This document shows positions 38,101-50,000 of a DNA stretch of 64,000 nt, one piece after another. A program made the position numbers and the translations under genes. The notes under the pieces were generated by a model. It was not told the origin of the DNA and made no database searches. It saw only the letters and a program-made list of their open reading frames with translations. Origin of the DNA: Tubulanus polymorphus (taxonomy: Eukaryota; Nemertea; Palaeonemertea; Tubulaniformes; Tubulanidae); NCBI RefSeq assembly GCF_964204645.1, contig NC_134035.1:11327951-11391950 (forward strand), given 5' to 3'. The stretch's first letter is position 1. The number at the start of each line of letters is the position of its first letter.

Positions 38101-39446
38101 AAATCAATTTAAGGTAAACTGAATTATTGAAGAATTTGAATCGTTTTAGGAGTTAAACCTTTTTATGAAACTGGGCCGTGGGCATTGTTGTTGACCAATC
38201 AGTTTCACCCAGGGATCCCAATGGTATTTTATTCCACAAGGGCTCGTATCCAAGTTTTAGTTAGTGTAAATAGGCGTCCAGTGCCACCATGCCCGCTTGG
38301 AAGTGGTTTCAAATGCTAGCACATCTAACAATTTTAATATTCAACGCCCCCTGGTGACCATATACAAACCAATAACCTTGGCAATCAAAAATACTTGTCT
38401 CGGGTATGAAACATCCCTTTCCAAAGAATACCCATCACTAATTGCAATGAGAAATGGCAAACCAGTAGGAAGCTACAGGACTCTGAATTCGGGCCAAAAT
38501 TGACATTTTTGGGCACGAAAAAGATCATAGGATGGCCATATTTAGTCTGATCGACCCAATTTTTCTTAGGTTGATGGGGCCCTTGGGAGATTCAATTATA
38601 TAGGAAAGATCAAGGTAATTGATCAAAGCGTTTTCAAAATTTCCCTCAAAAAGTTCAAAAATGTGTAAATAGTGCCGATTTTGGTGAACAACAATGGCTG
38701 CCAGTCGGCCATCTTGATTCTGAAAGGGCCAGTTTTTGGGCTGAAGATGTGTCTAGGGTAGATACATGTGTAACCCAAATATCAAAGCATTACATCGAAG
38801 CGTCTTCATAACTTGCCAAAATAACTAGATTCTGTCTACGGATGGAGGACGAATGAAAAGTGAATGCAAATAGCCCCCTGGGGGACTAAAGTACCAAGTG
38901 AGCTAAAAACGTCAGATCTATTCACTACTTATAATTTATTGATTTGAAATTGTTGACAACTGTAGATATAAAGAGAATGCACTGTAAAAAGAACTTGTAA
39001 AAATCGCCTCGTGGCAAACCTTATAACCAGGTTTTATATCCCCAGTATCTCTCTTACTGCTGACTTATATTGGCCATGAATGAGACAAAATTGACTCAGC
39101 CAGAGATAAAAGAGCAGGGGTGGATCCAGGGGGGGGGGCTTGTGAGATTTGAAGTCCATCAAATTTGCCTTTTTCCATTCTGTCAGTGCCGCAAGTGTCC
39201 GGCAATATTCCCTCTGTGGACATCAAAGTGCCCTTTTGGGATGTGAAAAGTTCTTCAATATTGGCCTCTGGATCCATCCATCCCTGCTGAGTTTTAAATC
39301 ATCAAATAGTGGACGTTTACTCGGTTACCCAAATGAACATACATTTTACAACTTTAATCAGGTCTACAATTCCTTCTAAATCAAGTCAGAGTTCATACTA
39401 ATGCAGTTGTGGACTGCGAAAGCTTCTTTTCAATTTCTGCACAGTT
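38101..39446. other. Intergenic, 3' flank of ILVBL
   Basis: No gene recognised. Several short frames lack any familiar content. A possible minus-strand AATAAA lies near 38936, about 510 bp past the ILVBL stop. Confidence 0.45.
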
Positions 39447-42400
39447 TTACACGGAGATACTGCCTTCTCGGAAATTCGTTTTACCGATCAACGTATTGAT
39501 CAACACGGGTCGACCGTTTTTAGCGTCTTGCTGAGCGTTTCGAAGGATTTCTTCAATTCGTTCGTCGTCGTCGCGAGACAGCAGGTAACCTTTACCGCCG
39601 AAACCTTCGGCGATCTTATGATAATCGGTATACTGAAAAACAAAAACGTAAACCGCCACTTTTCGTAATCTTTCATTACATTTCTGATAATAATAATAAT
39701 CAATTGGTTGACTGGGCATCTAACAATGTACTCTCGAGGTTTCCCTAAAACAACTCAAAGTACAGTGAAAATTGAAAATAAACTATGACTCTTGAGTTAA
39801 CTCATCGAGCTGATGAACTGATTCTAACTCATACACTCTATCAACTCATCTAACTCTTCACTGTGGAAATGATATAATGGGCTTAAATCTACTAGATTTA
39901 GATTCTAAAGACGTCTCGAATTGTTAATTTGGCCAATATGGGTTTAGATTGATGTTTAATTTAAGGCAGATTTCGATTGGTCTTCTATACGCTCTACCGA
40001 TTTCACAATCCGTAAACCTGATAGAAGTGGCCCCTGATATTACAGTACACTTGTACAGACTCTATCTTGAAGTTCATATTCAGATTCATTACGAATTTCA
40101 CTTTCGCTAGTTCAATTACTTACAGCTAATCCACAGGCGACATTTGAACCGAACATCGGAATTTGTTCGCGAGATATTTGACTCCAACAAGCGTCATTAC
40201 CGACTAGTGCTATTACGGGTAACTAAAATATTGAAATAAAGCAAAAACATTACATTTATAATGAAACAAAATAGACAATATGCGGTAGATCTTAATTAAT
40301 TACCTTAAATCGTGTAAATGTATCAAATTCAGCTAAACTGTAACCGAGAGCTCCATCACCGTATATCATCCATACTTCACTGTCCGGTCGACACAGCTTA
40401 GCACCGAGCGCAAAACCACCTCCGACTCCGAGTGTACCGAATGCTCCGGGATCCAACCATCGCAGCGGTCCTCTCGGCCTAAACGGAAGATAAAACATTT
40501 CATTTTGTTTTCAGTTGGAGAAGACAGGTATAGGTTGGGCAGCAACGAAAGTGAAACCTTTTTACTCCAGAATCAACCCTTCAGATATTCACCATTTTTG
40601 AGTGAAGCTTTGATGATCAGTTTTTTATTTAAAGACATAAAATGTTTAGTTAGTTGATAATTGGTAGTGATTGGGCTGCGGCTGCTATGCATCTCCTGTA
40701 CTCTGGTCCTAGAGGCAGTGCGAATTATATCGAATTACATTGAGCAGGCTGTCAAAAGGGGGCGGTGTAGCTAACCTCAATATGTACGCTGCAGTACCAA
40801 CGAAGTCTCCACCATCAGCGACAATAATGCTATCTTCATCCATTAATTGTTCAGCAGTATGCAACACTTTTATCGGATTCAGGTGATTTTCTGTTTGTTC
40901 TTTAGCTTTAACTCTGAAAAACGTACGAATTCTATCATCATATCGGTGGCCACCAATCAGATACTGACAGCTCAGATTTTCCGAACCAAAAAGTCCATAA
41001 AGATCTGATAGTAAGCATGAATACCCGGTATTCATTTTTGCAATCACACTTGGCTTCTCCTTGTGGTATTTTCTACATAATAGCCAAAAGCTTGTTTATG
41101 TTTTAATATTCAGTTTCACGAAGCATTGTGGATGGATATTTTACTTTCTAGTTCAATAATACAGAACTCTATGAAACTTTCTACACTTTCTACATTTCCA
41201 CTTTTTAAAATGAATCTACTCATCTACTCTTGTACTGACTCATTTTTCTGGTCGACCTCGCGTTCTCTGTTTTGGAGCATTCTTGGCCATTCCGGATCAC
41301 ATTTATAATCTTTCAGACTTTTCGCCAGAGCCGTTATGAAGTGGGCCGCATCGCCTTGAATCGCTACAGTCGGTTTCCAAAACATATCTGAATTCTGAGA
41401 GAAAACAACACTAGATCAAGTCTCGACTGATGTAATTATAGTCTAAGATTTTTTCATTTCTCGGATGTCTTTGTTCTACATTCAAAATGAATTTGATGAG
41501 TGATATCAAAAATTCATTATGAATTTTTGGCGATAGATTGTAGAAACATTTCAGTATTACCCCTAGATCTCTGTGTAACTGTCATCTCTCCCAGAGGAGA
41601 AATGATATTGGTATCATTACCACTAGCCTATATAACTAACTGTGTATCAGTCATCTCTCTTTCTGGAGAAGTGTTCATATTATAACCCCCTAGCCTATCT
41701 AAATCACTGTGGATCAGTCATCTCTCCCTGGAAAGAAGTGATGTTGGCATCCCTACCCCTAGCCTATATCTCCTAAGTAGAGAGAGAGAGACAATGAGGA
41801 CAGGTGCCTTAGGACACTAGGTAACATGCAGGGCTTGGCCCACGGCCTAGCATCCCAGAGTCTAGTCTAGTACCTAGCCATAGTTCCCCAAACAACGAGG
41901 GTTGTAGGGAACCCGTAACAACGACTGGTATTCAGACTACCCTTAGTCAAATGATCTAACGAGTCAAATGATTCGACCACATAGCGGAGATAATTCTGAA
42001 TAGGTTTCATAATATCTTACTTTGTGAAGTTGTTCATGATCTCTGTTGACTGCGATTATCTTCGACCTTTTACTCAAAACTCGTCCATAAGATAAACGGA
42101 AATCACAAATAGCACCTGAAACGAGAAAACCATCAGACAACTTGTTATTCATAGCGACGAACAGTAAGAGAATACTGATAAAAAGAATAATTAGCTTAGT
42201 CTATGTCTGAAGCGGGTTTTGATAATTACCAGCTAAAATTACTACATCCGCCTCTTTTAAAGCGTCACGTCGTTTCTGCCTGGCTTGTATCGGACTGTTT
42301 CGCCCTAGAAGACCACGTGCCATTCCACCCAGGAAACACGGTATTCCCATAGCCTAAAATAGGAAATAATAGCCCTAATATTAACATACGTACATACACT

Positions 42401-45400
42401 ACCCGACATTTCAGATTTCATAAGTTTAGAATTTTGATTTTGATTCCGTAGATTTAGTAATATGATCATTGAGACTCTGAATGCATCTACCACGCCCAGT
42501 TAAATGATGAATATACAGCAGTCATTTCCTTAATCAGTACAGCTCAACTTAGTAAACCACTCTACTCGGTGCAGATTTACTAAAATATTTATTTGAAACA
42601 CGCTACAGAGCAAGGCAGATCGTTATGTACATGTTCTAGGGTACCTCTAATGCAGCTCGGAGTTCATGCACAGATGTTGGGGGTAGTGTAGCTTGACTGC
42701 CGATCAAAATCAGAGGCTTTTTCGCCTTAGCCACGATGTGCGAACACTGTTGAACTGTAAAAAAGATAAATGATAATCAGCACTCGATTTCATTTCAACA
42801 GGATTGGGTGCGATAAATTAATGATGTTTGAGTTACACTAATATGAATTCATAACTGCATAACGACAAGTTTTCGATTGAATTTGAAGTTTCCAGCTAGT
42901 TCCATTTACAGCAGGCTCCGGTTAACTAGAAGTTGGATCTGATTAATTAGGATAACTGTTTGTGTAATTCTGATCATACATGTATAAATTACCCGCCATT
43001 CAACTCGGATATCGCCCAAGTCGGACAAATTTTGGGCGGAGTCTACTGCTAGTTTGCCTATCAGTACATGAACTTGGTTATAACGAACGAACTCATTTCA
43101 AAGTTGGAAGATATCTCCTTGAATTATCAAGAGGTTATCTAATGAAACATACCTTGAGATTTCGTAGCTCTCGGTATATCTACCGGCAGTGGTTTAACAT
43201 CTCTCGGTTCCCATGCACCGGCGAAAAGATTATTCAAATGATTCTGTAAATACCTTCAAACAAAAATAAATATTTTGCACATTAATGCTATTCGTAACTA
43301 GTTGCAATAGAAAGTATGAAGGATTTAAGCAGAAATTATACCAGTTTATAATTCGTTGAATAAAAGAAACAGGTCCGCCATCTTTCATTCCAATTTCTTT
43401 CTTGACAGTCGGGTAGGGATAAAGCACGTCGATCGGAAATTCAACGAATACTGGACCTGCGACGACAGAGGAAACACAACTTAGTTTAACATCTAACTTT
43501 TCACCTATCATTAAATTCACTCTCAAACAGTTCGCACGGGCCAATGGATCATATCGAATTATAGACAGTCACTCAGTCTATGGAAATCCATACCCGGTAT
43601 CTGATGTTCATAGAACTATGTTATTGACAACTGTCTCCTATTTCTTGTCAAAATTGGTAGAATTTTTTACCCAAAACTTAGATTCGATGTCATGCTACTT
43701 ACCAGGTGTTCCGGACTGAGCTAACTGCAAGGCTGTACGAAGCGTTGGAATAATTTCTTTCAGCGATTTGATCGTCGCTGTATATTTACAAAGCGGTTTG
43801 AACAGCGACATTTGATCGATGTCCTGCAACGCTCCGCGACCTTTTAGCAAAGTGGCGGCGGCGCCCCCGATTAACAGTACCGGCGTTTCGGCCATCTGAC
43901 AGTTTTTGATAGCCGTTACTGTGTTCGTTAAACCTAAACGAAGGAGAAAATATAATAAAGAACGAAGAAATAGATTGGGATGATCCATTAAGAACTAGAA
44001 CCTATCCCAGACCAGAAAACTGTAGTAGTTTTCACCAAAATTGAGAGTACAGTCAACCCCCGATATACCGCCCTCCCATTTACTACCACCACTGCCTACC
44101 CCAAGGATTTCTCAATGTACATCTCAATACAAATGCATATCAAAACACCCCTGATATACTGCCATACTCTCTATACCACCAAAATCGTTCTGCACCGATG
44201 TGGATGGTATATAAGGGGTTATATGTAATTCGATATCAAAAATAGTTTAATCTTGTCCTAACTGATCTTCTGGAGCCGGTTTTATAGACTGGATTAACTT
44301 AAGCCCGGGGTTAACTCAACTCGATTTCAACTGAGTTAACCCTGGGTCATGTTGATACCAGTCAATAAAACTGGTCACTGAATCTCATTAAATTTGACTC
44401 CAGAGCTAAATAAGCTCATTTACTATCATTACACCTATTGCAACTTTGATTCTAATGCTTACTTGCCAGTTTGGATGAGAGGGGAGTTGATGACTAAGGT
44501 ATGATAGTTAAATGTACGAACCTGGTCCAGCAGTCACAGCCACAACTCCTACCGTTCCAGATAAACGCGCAACAGCGTCGGCTGCAAACGCGGCGGTAGC
44601 CTGAAAGAAAAACCAAAAAAAAGGTCTTATGCATAAAAATCTAAACATCAGGTGCTGTTTAATGAGTTAAAGCAGAATTTGAAACAGGCCATTAACCCAA
44701 TATAAGCCAAAGTTATTGACGGATGAGTAGAATCGCTTATTCTTATTTGACAGCTCGCCATTAACCAAGTTACACCTATTTCCTCATCTAGAGAACGTTT
44801 TTTCAAAATATTGAGATTTTCATATTTTTACTTTTTTTACAATCACGAAGAACAATAGATTTCTATTTCACAAATCTTTGAAATATTTCATTGCATTGGC
44901 TGGGAGAAAAAATGGTTACTATTTAAGTAATACACGTGTACAGGCCTCCCAGCTATGTCATTTCTTATAACTTATAGTCTTTTTTCTGGACTGCATCTAG
45001 GTCTATATCTATATTTTGTTATCAACCTAGTATTCCAGAAGATGACTGAACGAATCAATATGTCAGTTATTGTTGTAGGCCTACCTCGTGACGTGTATCA
45101 ATGATTTTGATGCCCAGTTTTTCCGACGCGACCAAAATCGGCGAAATATGACCACCGCATAACGTGAATATGTACTTTATACCATGACTCTAGAAAAACA
45201 GAAGAAATCAAATTTAGCTTAAAACCGATGATTCAGATCCAGAACCAGCTTCTACAGTTCTCTGTTGGCCAAAATTTGACCTCAGAAGGTTTAATTCTAA
45301 GAGTTCAAATTTGTCTATTTCTTGATACCGGTACAGTCAATGTCATTTATAAGGCTAAACAAAAATGATACCTTGTTTCTCCGCAGCGGCCGGGTCATTT

Positions 45401-46256
45401 TTGTAAAATATGATAAAATTTATAAACAGTTCATTTCTATAGCGGCCGGGTCTGTTATGGTGAAATTGATCAAGATTTAAAAAAAAGTAATGTATAGGGT
45501 AGATAGGCGGCCGGCCGGGTCAACCTTTAAGGTCAGCAGAGCGGAGAAACAAGGTATCAATTTTTTTTTAGCCTAATGCCATCTTTTTAATGCCACTGCT
45601 TTCTTAGTGCATACATTTTTAACACAGAACGAACTTGTAAGATTATCTTTACAAAACATTGATGCCTTCTACAAGTTTCACAAGGTCCCACTGGATCCAC
45701 CCCTGGGGAACATCTACATTGTCTGGAATTCAGACTTTATCTAGACGGGGAGGGTAAACGCCCAGCCTTCTCGAAATAGATGCTACTTGATGTACATTTG
45801 TATCAAATCAATACCTTTAAGACCTCTGCAACTAATTCACCTCCGTGCCTCGTCGAATTTGCATCTACCTACAAGAAAATACGGAAGATTTAAAAAAGTG
45901 TGGCATATTTCAATGCTGACAACTCGTTCTGATTGTGTCTAGACACTGGATCAACAGATCATCGTATTACAGTACCTACAACTCTGACGAACACCTGTGT
46001 CCAAAAAAAATAAAAATTTCTGAATTGTATTTTTCAACACAACACAGAGGTGACACAGTCACCACAACAGCACAGTGTGTTGTAGAACCACTTCACTCCA
46101 TTCGTTTTATGATTATAAGATAATACTAACCTTGTGTCGCCATTGATAAGTGAGACCCAGTAGTTTCAGTGCAGCTAATAGACCGATTGTGCTCGCCCCA
46201 ATTAATACAGATGGGGCGTAAATCTTTAAAAGCTGACAAATATTTTCCAAGTCCAT
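39447..46256 (-). CDS. ILVBL: 2-hydroxyacyl-CoA lyase 2 / ILVBL, TPP-dependent
   Basis: ER-membrane thiamine-diphosphate enzyme that cleaves 2-hydroxyacyl-CoA to a shortened aldehyde and formyl-CoA in fatty-acid alpha-oxidation. Fifteen exons: 46131-46256, 45815-45868, 45085-45189, 44522-44600, 43703-43933, 43342-43456, 43153-43253, 42645-42754, 42230-42353, 42021-42115, 41228-41394, 40776-40913, 40304-40478, 40124-40222, 39447-39632. They give 634 aa (human 632). An N-terminal membrane helix ([20 protein letters not shown]) precedes the Pyr domain with [15 protein letters not shown] and catalytic Glu95 (DTRHE). The central domain and the PP domain with GDG (522-524) follow. The Mg/TPP motif continues VGNDACW, where relatives have Gly for Cys552. 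The exon 11 donor (CAAGA|GTAGAT) was chosen because it restores length and homology; exon 7 uses acceptor TTTGAAG. Confidence 0.95.
41545..41775. repeat. Tandem repeat in ILVBL intron, about 73-bp unit, 3 copies
   Basis: Each copy contains CTGTG(T/G)A(A/T)C(A)GTCATCTCTC, GAAGTG or GAAATG, and ACC(C)CCTAGCCTAT. Copies start near 41560, 41640 and 41705. Intronic and non-coding. Confidence 0.7.
44050..44228. mobile_element. Mariner/pogo-like MITE relic in ILVBL intron
   Basis: The left end CAGTCAACCCCCGATATACC follows TA. The right end is a degraded inverse (GGTATATAAGGGGTTATATG). CAGTCAACCC-type ends with GTATA are typical of Tigger/pogo relatives; assignment is by this resemblance only. Confidence 0.4.
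44271..44380. mobile_element. Palindromic MITE in ILVBL intron
   Basis: CCGGTTTTATAGACTGGATT is inverted as TACCAGTCAATAAAACTGG. The interior contains inverted GGGTTAACTCAA and TTGAAATCGAGTTG words. Same family as about 22632-22728. Confidence 0.55.
45352..45574. mobile_element. MITE with AGGCTAAACAAAAATGATAC ends
   Basis: Left AGGCTAA, then GATACCTTGTTTCTCCGC. The right end is the inverse, GCGGAGAAACAAGGTATC then TTAGCCT. The arms are over 30 bp and near-perfect. The interior has four copies of GGCCGGGTC. It lies in an ILVBL intron. Confidence 0.7.
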
Positions 46257-47059
46257 TTCGTTGAGCTGTCAAGAGACTTCGACCGACCGTGCTGATCATG
46301 TGACCCGACATGTGCATGTATGTCACATGTACGTGTGGCGTGATAGTAGGTTCGAATCCATGATTTTTGAAATATTTTCGAAATTTTTTATCGGGCTCTC
46401 AATTCTCAATTTATTTCAAAAGGCAGCATTTCTCTAAGTCATGTTTTTCTATCTAAAAATCAGGCGGGCTGTTGTTCTGTATCAGCTTTTTGAGATATCG
46501 ATTTTGTGTAATCTATGGACTTAACAGGGACGAAAATTTTGTAAATCTTAACTTGCAAATCCATGCCTTCCACAACAAAGAGATCCTTCTAAAACTCATT
46601 CATTTAATACAGTCAAACCCACTTCAATCAGATCAGTTTCAATCTTGACTGGTCTCAAGTCAAATCGAAGTCATGACGAGCAACTGGCCACAGGATAATG
46701 TTTATGGTCCACCTAAGCATAATGTATGTAAAATACAATGTTTAATCAGGATTTCTCATATAAACTTGATATATCGATCCGAATTAAGGGGGTCGACTGC
46801 AGTTCCAAGGATCAAACGAGATGGCTTACTAAATATAACCATGAGAGATAGAACACAAAGATTGCTGTTACTGCAACTACATTTTATTCGATTATTTACA
46901 AAACGAAACATGATTCCAAATGGATGTCCACATGTAAAACATCATTTAAACATAATGGTAGAATATGAATCTAGATGAACAAATAATAATATATTTAAAT
47001 CTTAGAAAACAATTATACAGGTTACGAAAGGCGAATGAACTATTCTCCTCCGGATACGC
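46257..47059. other. ILVBL to Ku70 spacer
   Basis: About 800 bp between the ILVBL start and the Ku70 stop, both minus strand, so it must hold the ILVBL promoter and Ku70 3' end. A minus-strand AATAAA at 46883-46888 is a candidate Ku70 poly(A) signal. No other gene is recognised. Confidence 0.5.
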
Positions 47060-50000
47060 TTATAGTCCGAAATGCTTGTTAATGGAATCAATGAGATCGG
47101 CCTTTTTCGTTCCTTTCATTTTAATCTTCATTTGACCGATGCAAGCCTTCAGAACCGGTACGGTTAATTTATTCAACTGAAAAAGACGAAAAATTTACAA
47201 ACATTGCATTCAGATTTGTTAAGCGAGGGTCATCTGAAACCTTGAGGTTAACATTCCTATGATATAATACATTAGATTTTTCATAGATCTTTCACACCCG
47301 ATCATTCACAAGACTTGCTGAGTGACTTATTTTTGAAACTTCTCAAGGCAACCTGGACTGTTAGAAGGCAATTGGATTTGAACCTTAGACAGAAAAATTT
47401 ACTGATTTAAGAATCAGGGAAATAGGTTTTTCCATAGTAAATTCACTGAATTAAGTAAGAAGGAGTCTACTGTATGTCTATTACGTTCTATACCTGTCCA
47501 GCCTTCGCTTCTTTTTCGATATCAATATCGACCTCGTCTCCGTCGTTCTTAGTTCGTTTGGCCGCGTTTCCCGTCGCAGGCGCTTTACGTTTCGCGGCCG
47601 ATTTACCGTCTTTGTAACCGTCCGGAAACACGAGGTCTTCGAATTCTTTGATGACTTTGCCGGCGCGTTTCATCATTTGCTCGTGATTAGGAACTGAAGT
47701 ATATAAACAATAATCAACCAAATATACTTCACAAAATCTGTTGCCTCATCATTTAATCTTCGTAATGTCAAACACCTCCCATAACGCTTCACATATTTTC
47801 TATCTGAATGAATGAAATGCAATATTCTTTTGATGTAGAACGATGTAGAACGATAACCACACTCAAACGTGGTGAACGGATAATAACCTGACGATGATCT
47901 CTAGGGTGAGATCGAAACGTTGTGTATTCTATATATTTTAGATTGAATAAATAAATTCTTGTTTTTAAATTCTTTTAATCTGTAGATAGTGGGTTTTTAT
48001 CTTATTTTTTGATGTAATTCAATCTTCATGGGCCAGTTACACGGTCTTGGCTAAGATGCCACTTTGATTTGACACTGTCCATTCCCCGACATGCACATTG
48101 TTTTCCATGACTGGATCTGCTAAAAATCCAATCAATGAACATAGTCAAATATGTAAAACATAGACAGAAACTGTTTGATTATATGTGCGATCTCAACAAA
48201 TTTCCCTGACTTTTCCCTGATTTTTAGCTTTTTTACAAAATTCCCCGACTATTCCCAGACTGAAAAACAATTTCCCTGATTTCCAGGTGAGCGACCGTGA
48301 AACAGTTCATACTGACTCGTAAGATCATCAGTTGGCTCCGGTTCATCGCGTTCCAAAGCTAACGCTTCCAAATTCGCGTAGTATTTCTGTAACGCCGGAT
48401 TCTCGAATTCGTCGCTCGAGAATTTGAACGATAATTTCTTGATGACATCTTTCGCTTTCTCAATCTGTTCCGTATTCGCTGCAAAATATCGATTATCACC
48501 ATAAAATATCGCGATACAGCGAAATGATATATAGGGATCATTCATTTATTACGTACGCATAAAATTTGAATTTTTCAACCCCCCCTCCCCCTCTGTACTC
48601 CAAATCGGCCATTTTTTCATATACATTAAGCATTACAGTACGCAATTGCACTGACCCCTCCCTTGATGCGTACGTAATAAATGAATGACCCCATAGCATA
48701 ATATCCATGAAAGCTTCCCGAGAACTGGCTGTACGAATGTGGTATAGGTATGTACTACACGCACCTCGAGGCATTTCCTCAAATTTCAACGTGCGAAGAT
48801 CGTCGGCGAATGGAAGAAATATGACGTGGAATCCCGGTGGAGTGATTTGAACGCGCTGATCGTCGAGCTCTTCGGCTTGCGGTAACAACGCGACGAATTT
48901 CGGCGGCGTATTCTTTCGCGGCGTGTACAGACAAATCGCGATGACATTTTTCTCCAACGTCTTTTGCAGCAGTGCCGAGAACATCGTCGTACTGCCCTTA
49001 ATTACCTGAGAAATGTAAATACAGTTGTATGCGCTTACTTTATTCAGCAATGTCGGGAAAGTGAATATATTTCACTAGTTTAACTGGACAAAGTTTAAGC
49101 CGGGCGTAGGTTGGCTTTGGGACTGCTTGTGCGACACCTTCATCGCTACCGGTTCAGGGTGGACCTACCTAGTGTGCTAGAAATCAAACAATCACTTCCT
49201 TGACCAAAACTTAGTTGGCAGCATTAGTTTATTTCAGTAAAAGAGGTTTGAACAAAATTTCTATGAAACCATATTTCGAATAATAATTACTCCGATTTAT
49301 ACATACCGTTTCTTCTGGGTAAATGAACTGAGCTGGTTTCACGTGGTGGTGTCTTTTGAGGTAACTGTGTGGTTTGAATCCGAGCAAGGTTATTCCTAAA
49401 ATACAGAATTCGTAGTCGTTTGATAGTTCTACGCGCACCAGAGAGTTATACCCGTACTGTAAGAAAATTGATACACACCAGGGGCGAGTTGCCCAAAAGT
49501 TACTCAAAACCAACTTTGAGCAACTGCAGCCCCTGCACTCTCCTTGCCATGGAGCCAATTGCCTCGAATTAATGCATTCACCAGATAAAAAATTTGAGTT
49601 TTTACAACAATTCATGCGATCATGACCCATGCCTGCTTCAACTGCCCACGAATTTCCTTGGCCAGACAAAATCTATCTGTGCTGTGAGACTCGAGGCAAA
49701 TGTAGTCTGCTGTATTGAATGGTAAACTGACAGTGCGTAAGAATTCCGTTTCAAGAATTTGACGCATCAATTGTGGGATTTTCATTGTAACTGACAGAAA
49801 TGAACACTTAAAGTCTGATATTATTGAACTGAAATCAAGTGCGGCTGGTGATAAATCTCTGACGTCGATTTTTACCCGTTTTTCCGAATGTTTTAATTTC
49901 GTTGATTTCGTTTTTTTCGAAGCAGATCTTCTTCCCGCCGTATGTGGCAGCCTTTTTCAAATCTTGCGGCATCAAAATTTCGCAGGTTTCCTATTTCAGA

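Noticed and set aside
43230-43544. ILVBL exon 6 reading through to 43230
   Set aside because: Splicing AACTG|GTATAA to the acceptor at 43253 restores the conserved sequence [15 protein letters not shown]; the read-through is intron.
47888-47920. A true hammerhead ribozyme
   Set aside because: An extra U between CUGACGA and the stem and a stem III of only about two pairs do not meet the consensus; kept only as a resemblance.
48538-48764. Extension of Ku70 exon 12 to 48538
   Set aside because: The extra frame is intron plus a MITE; the donor GTGCGT after CGAG joins in phase to the next conserved exon.
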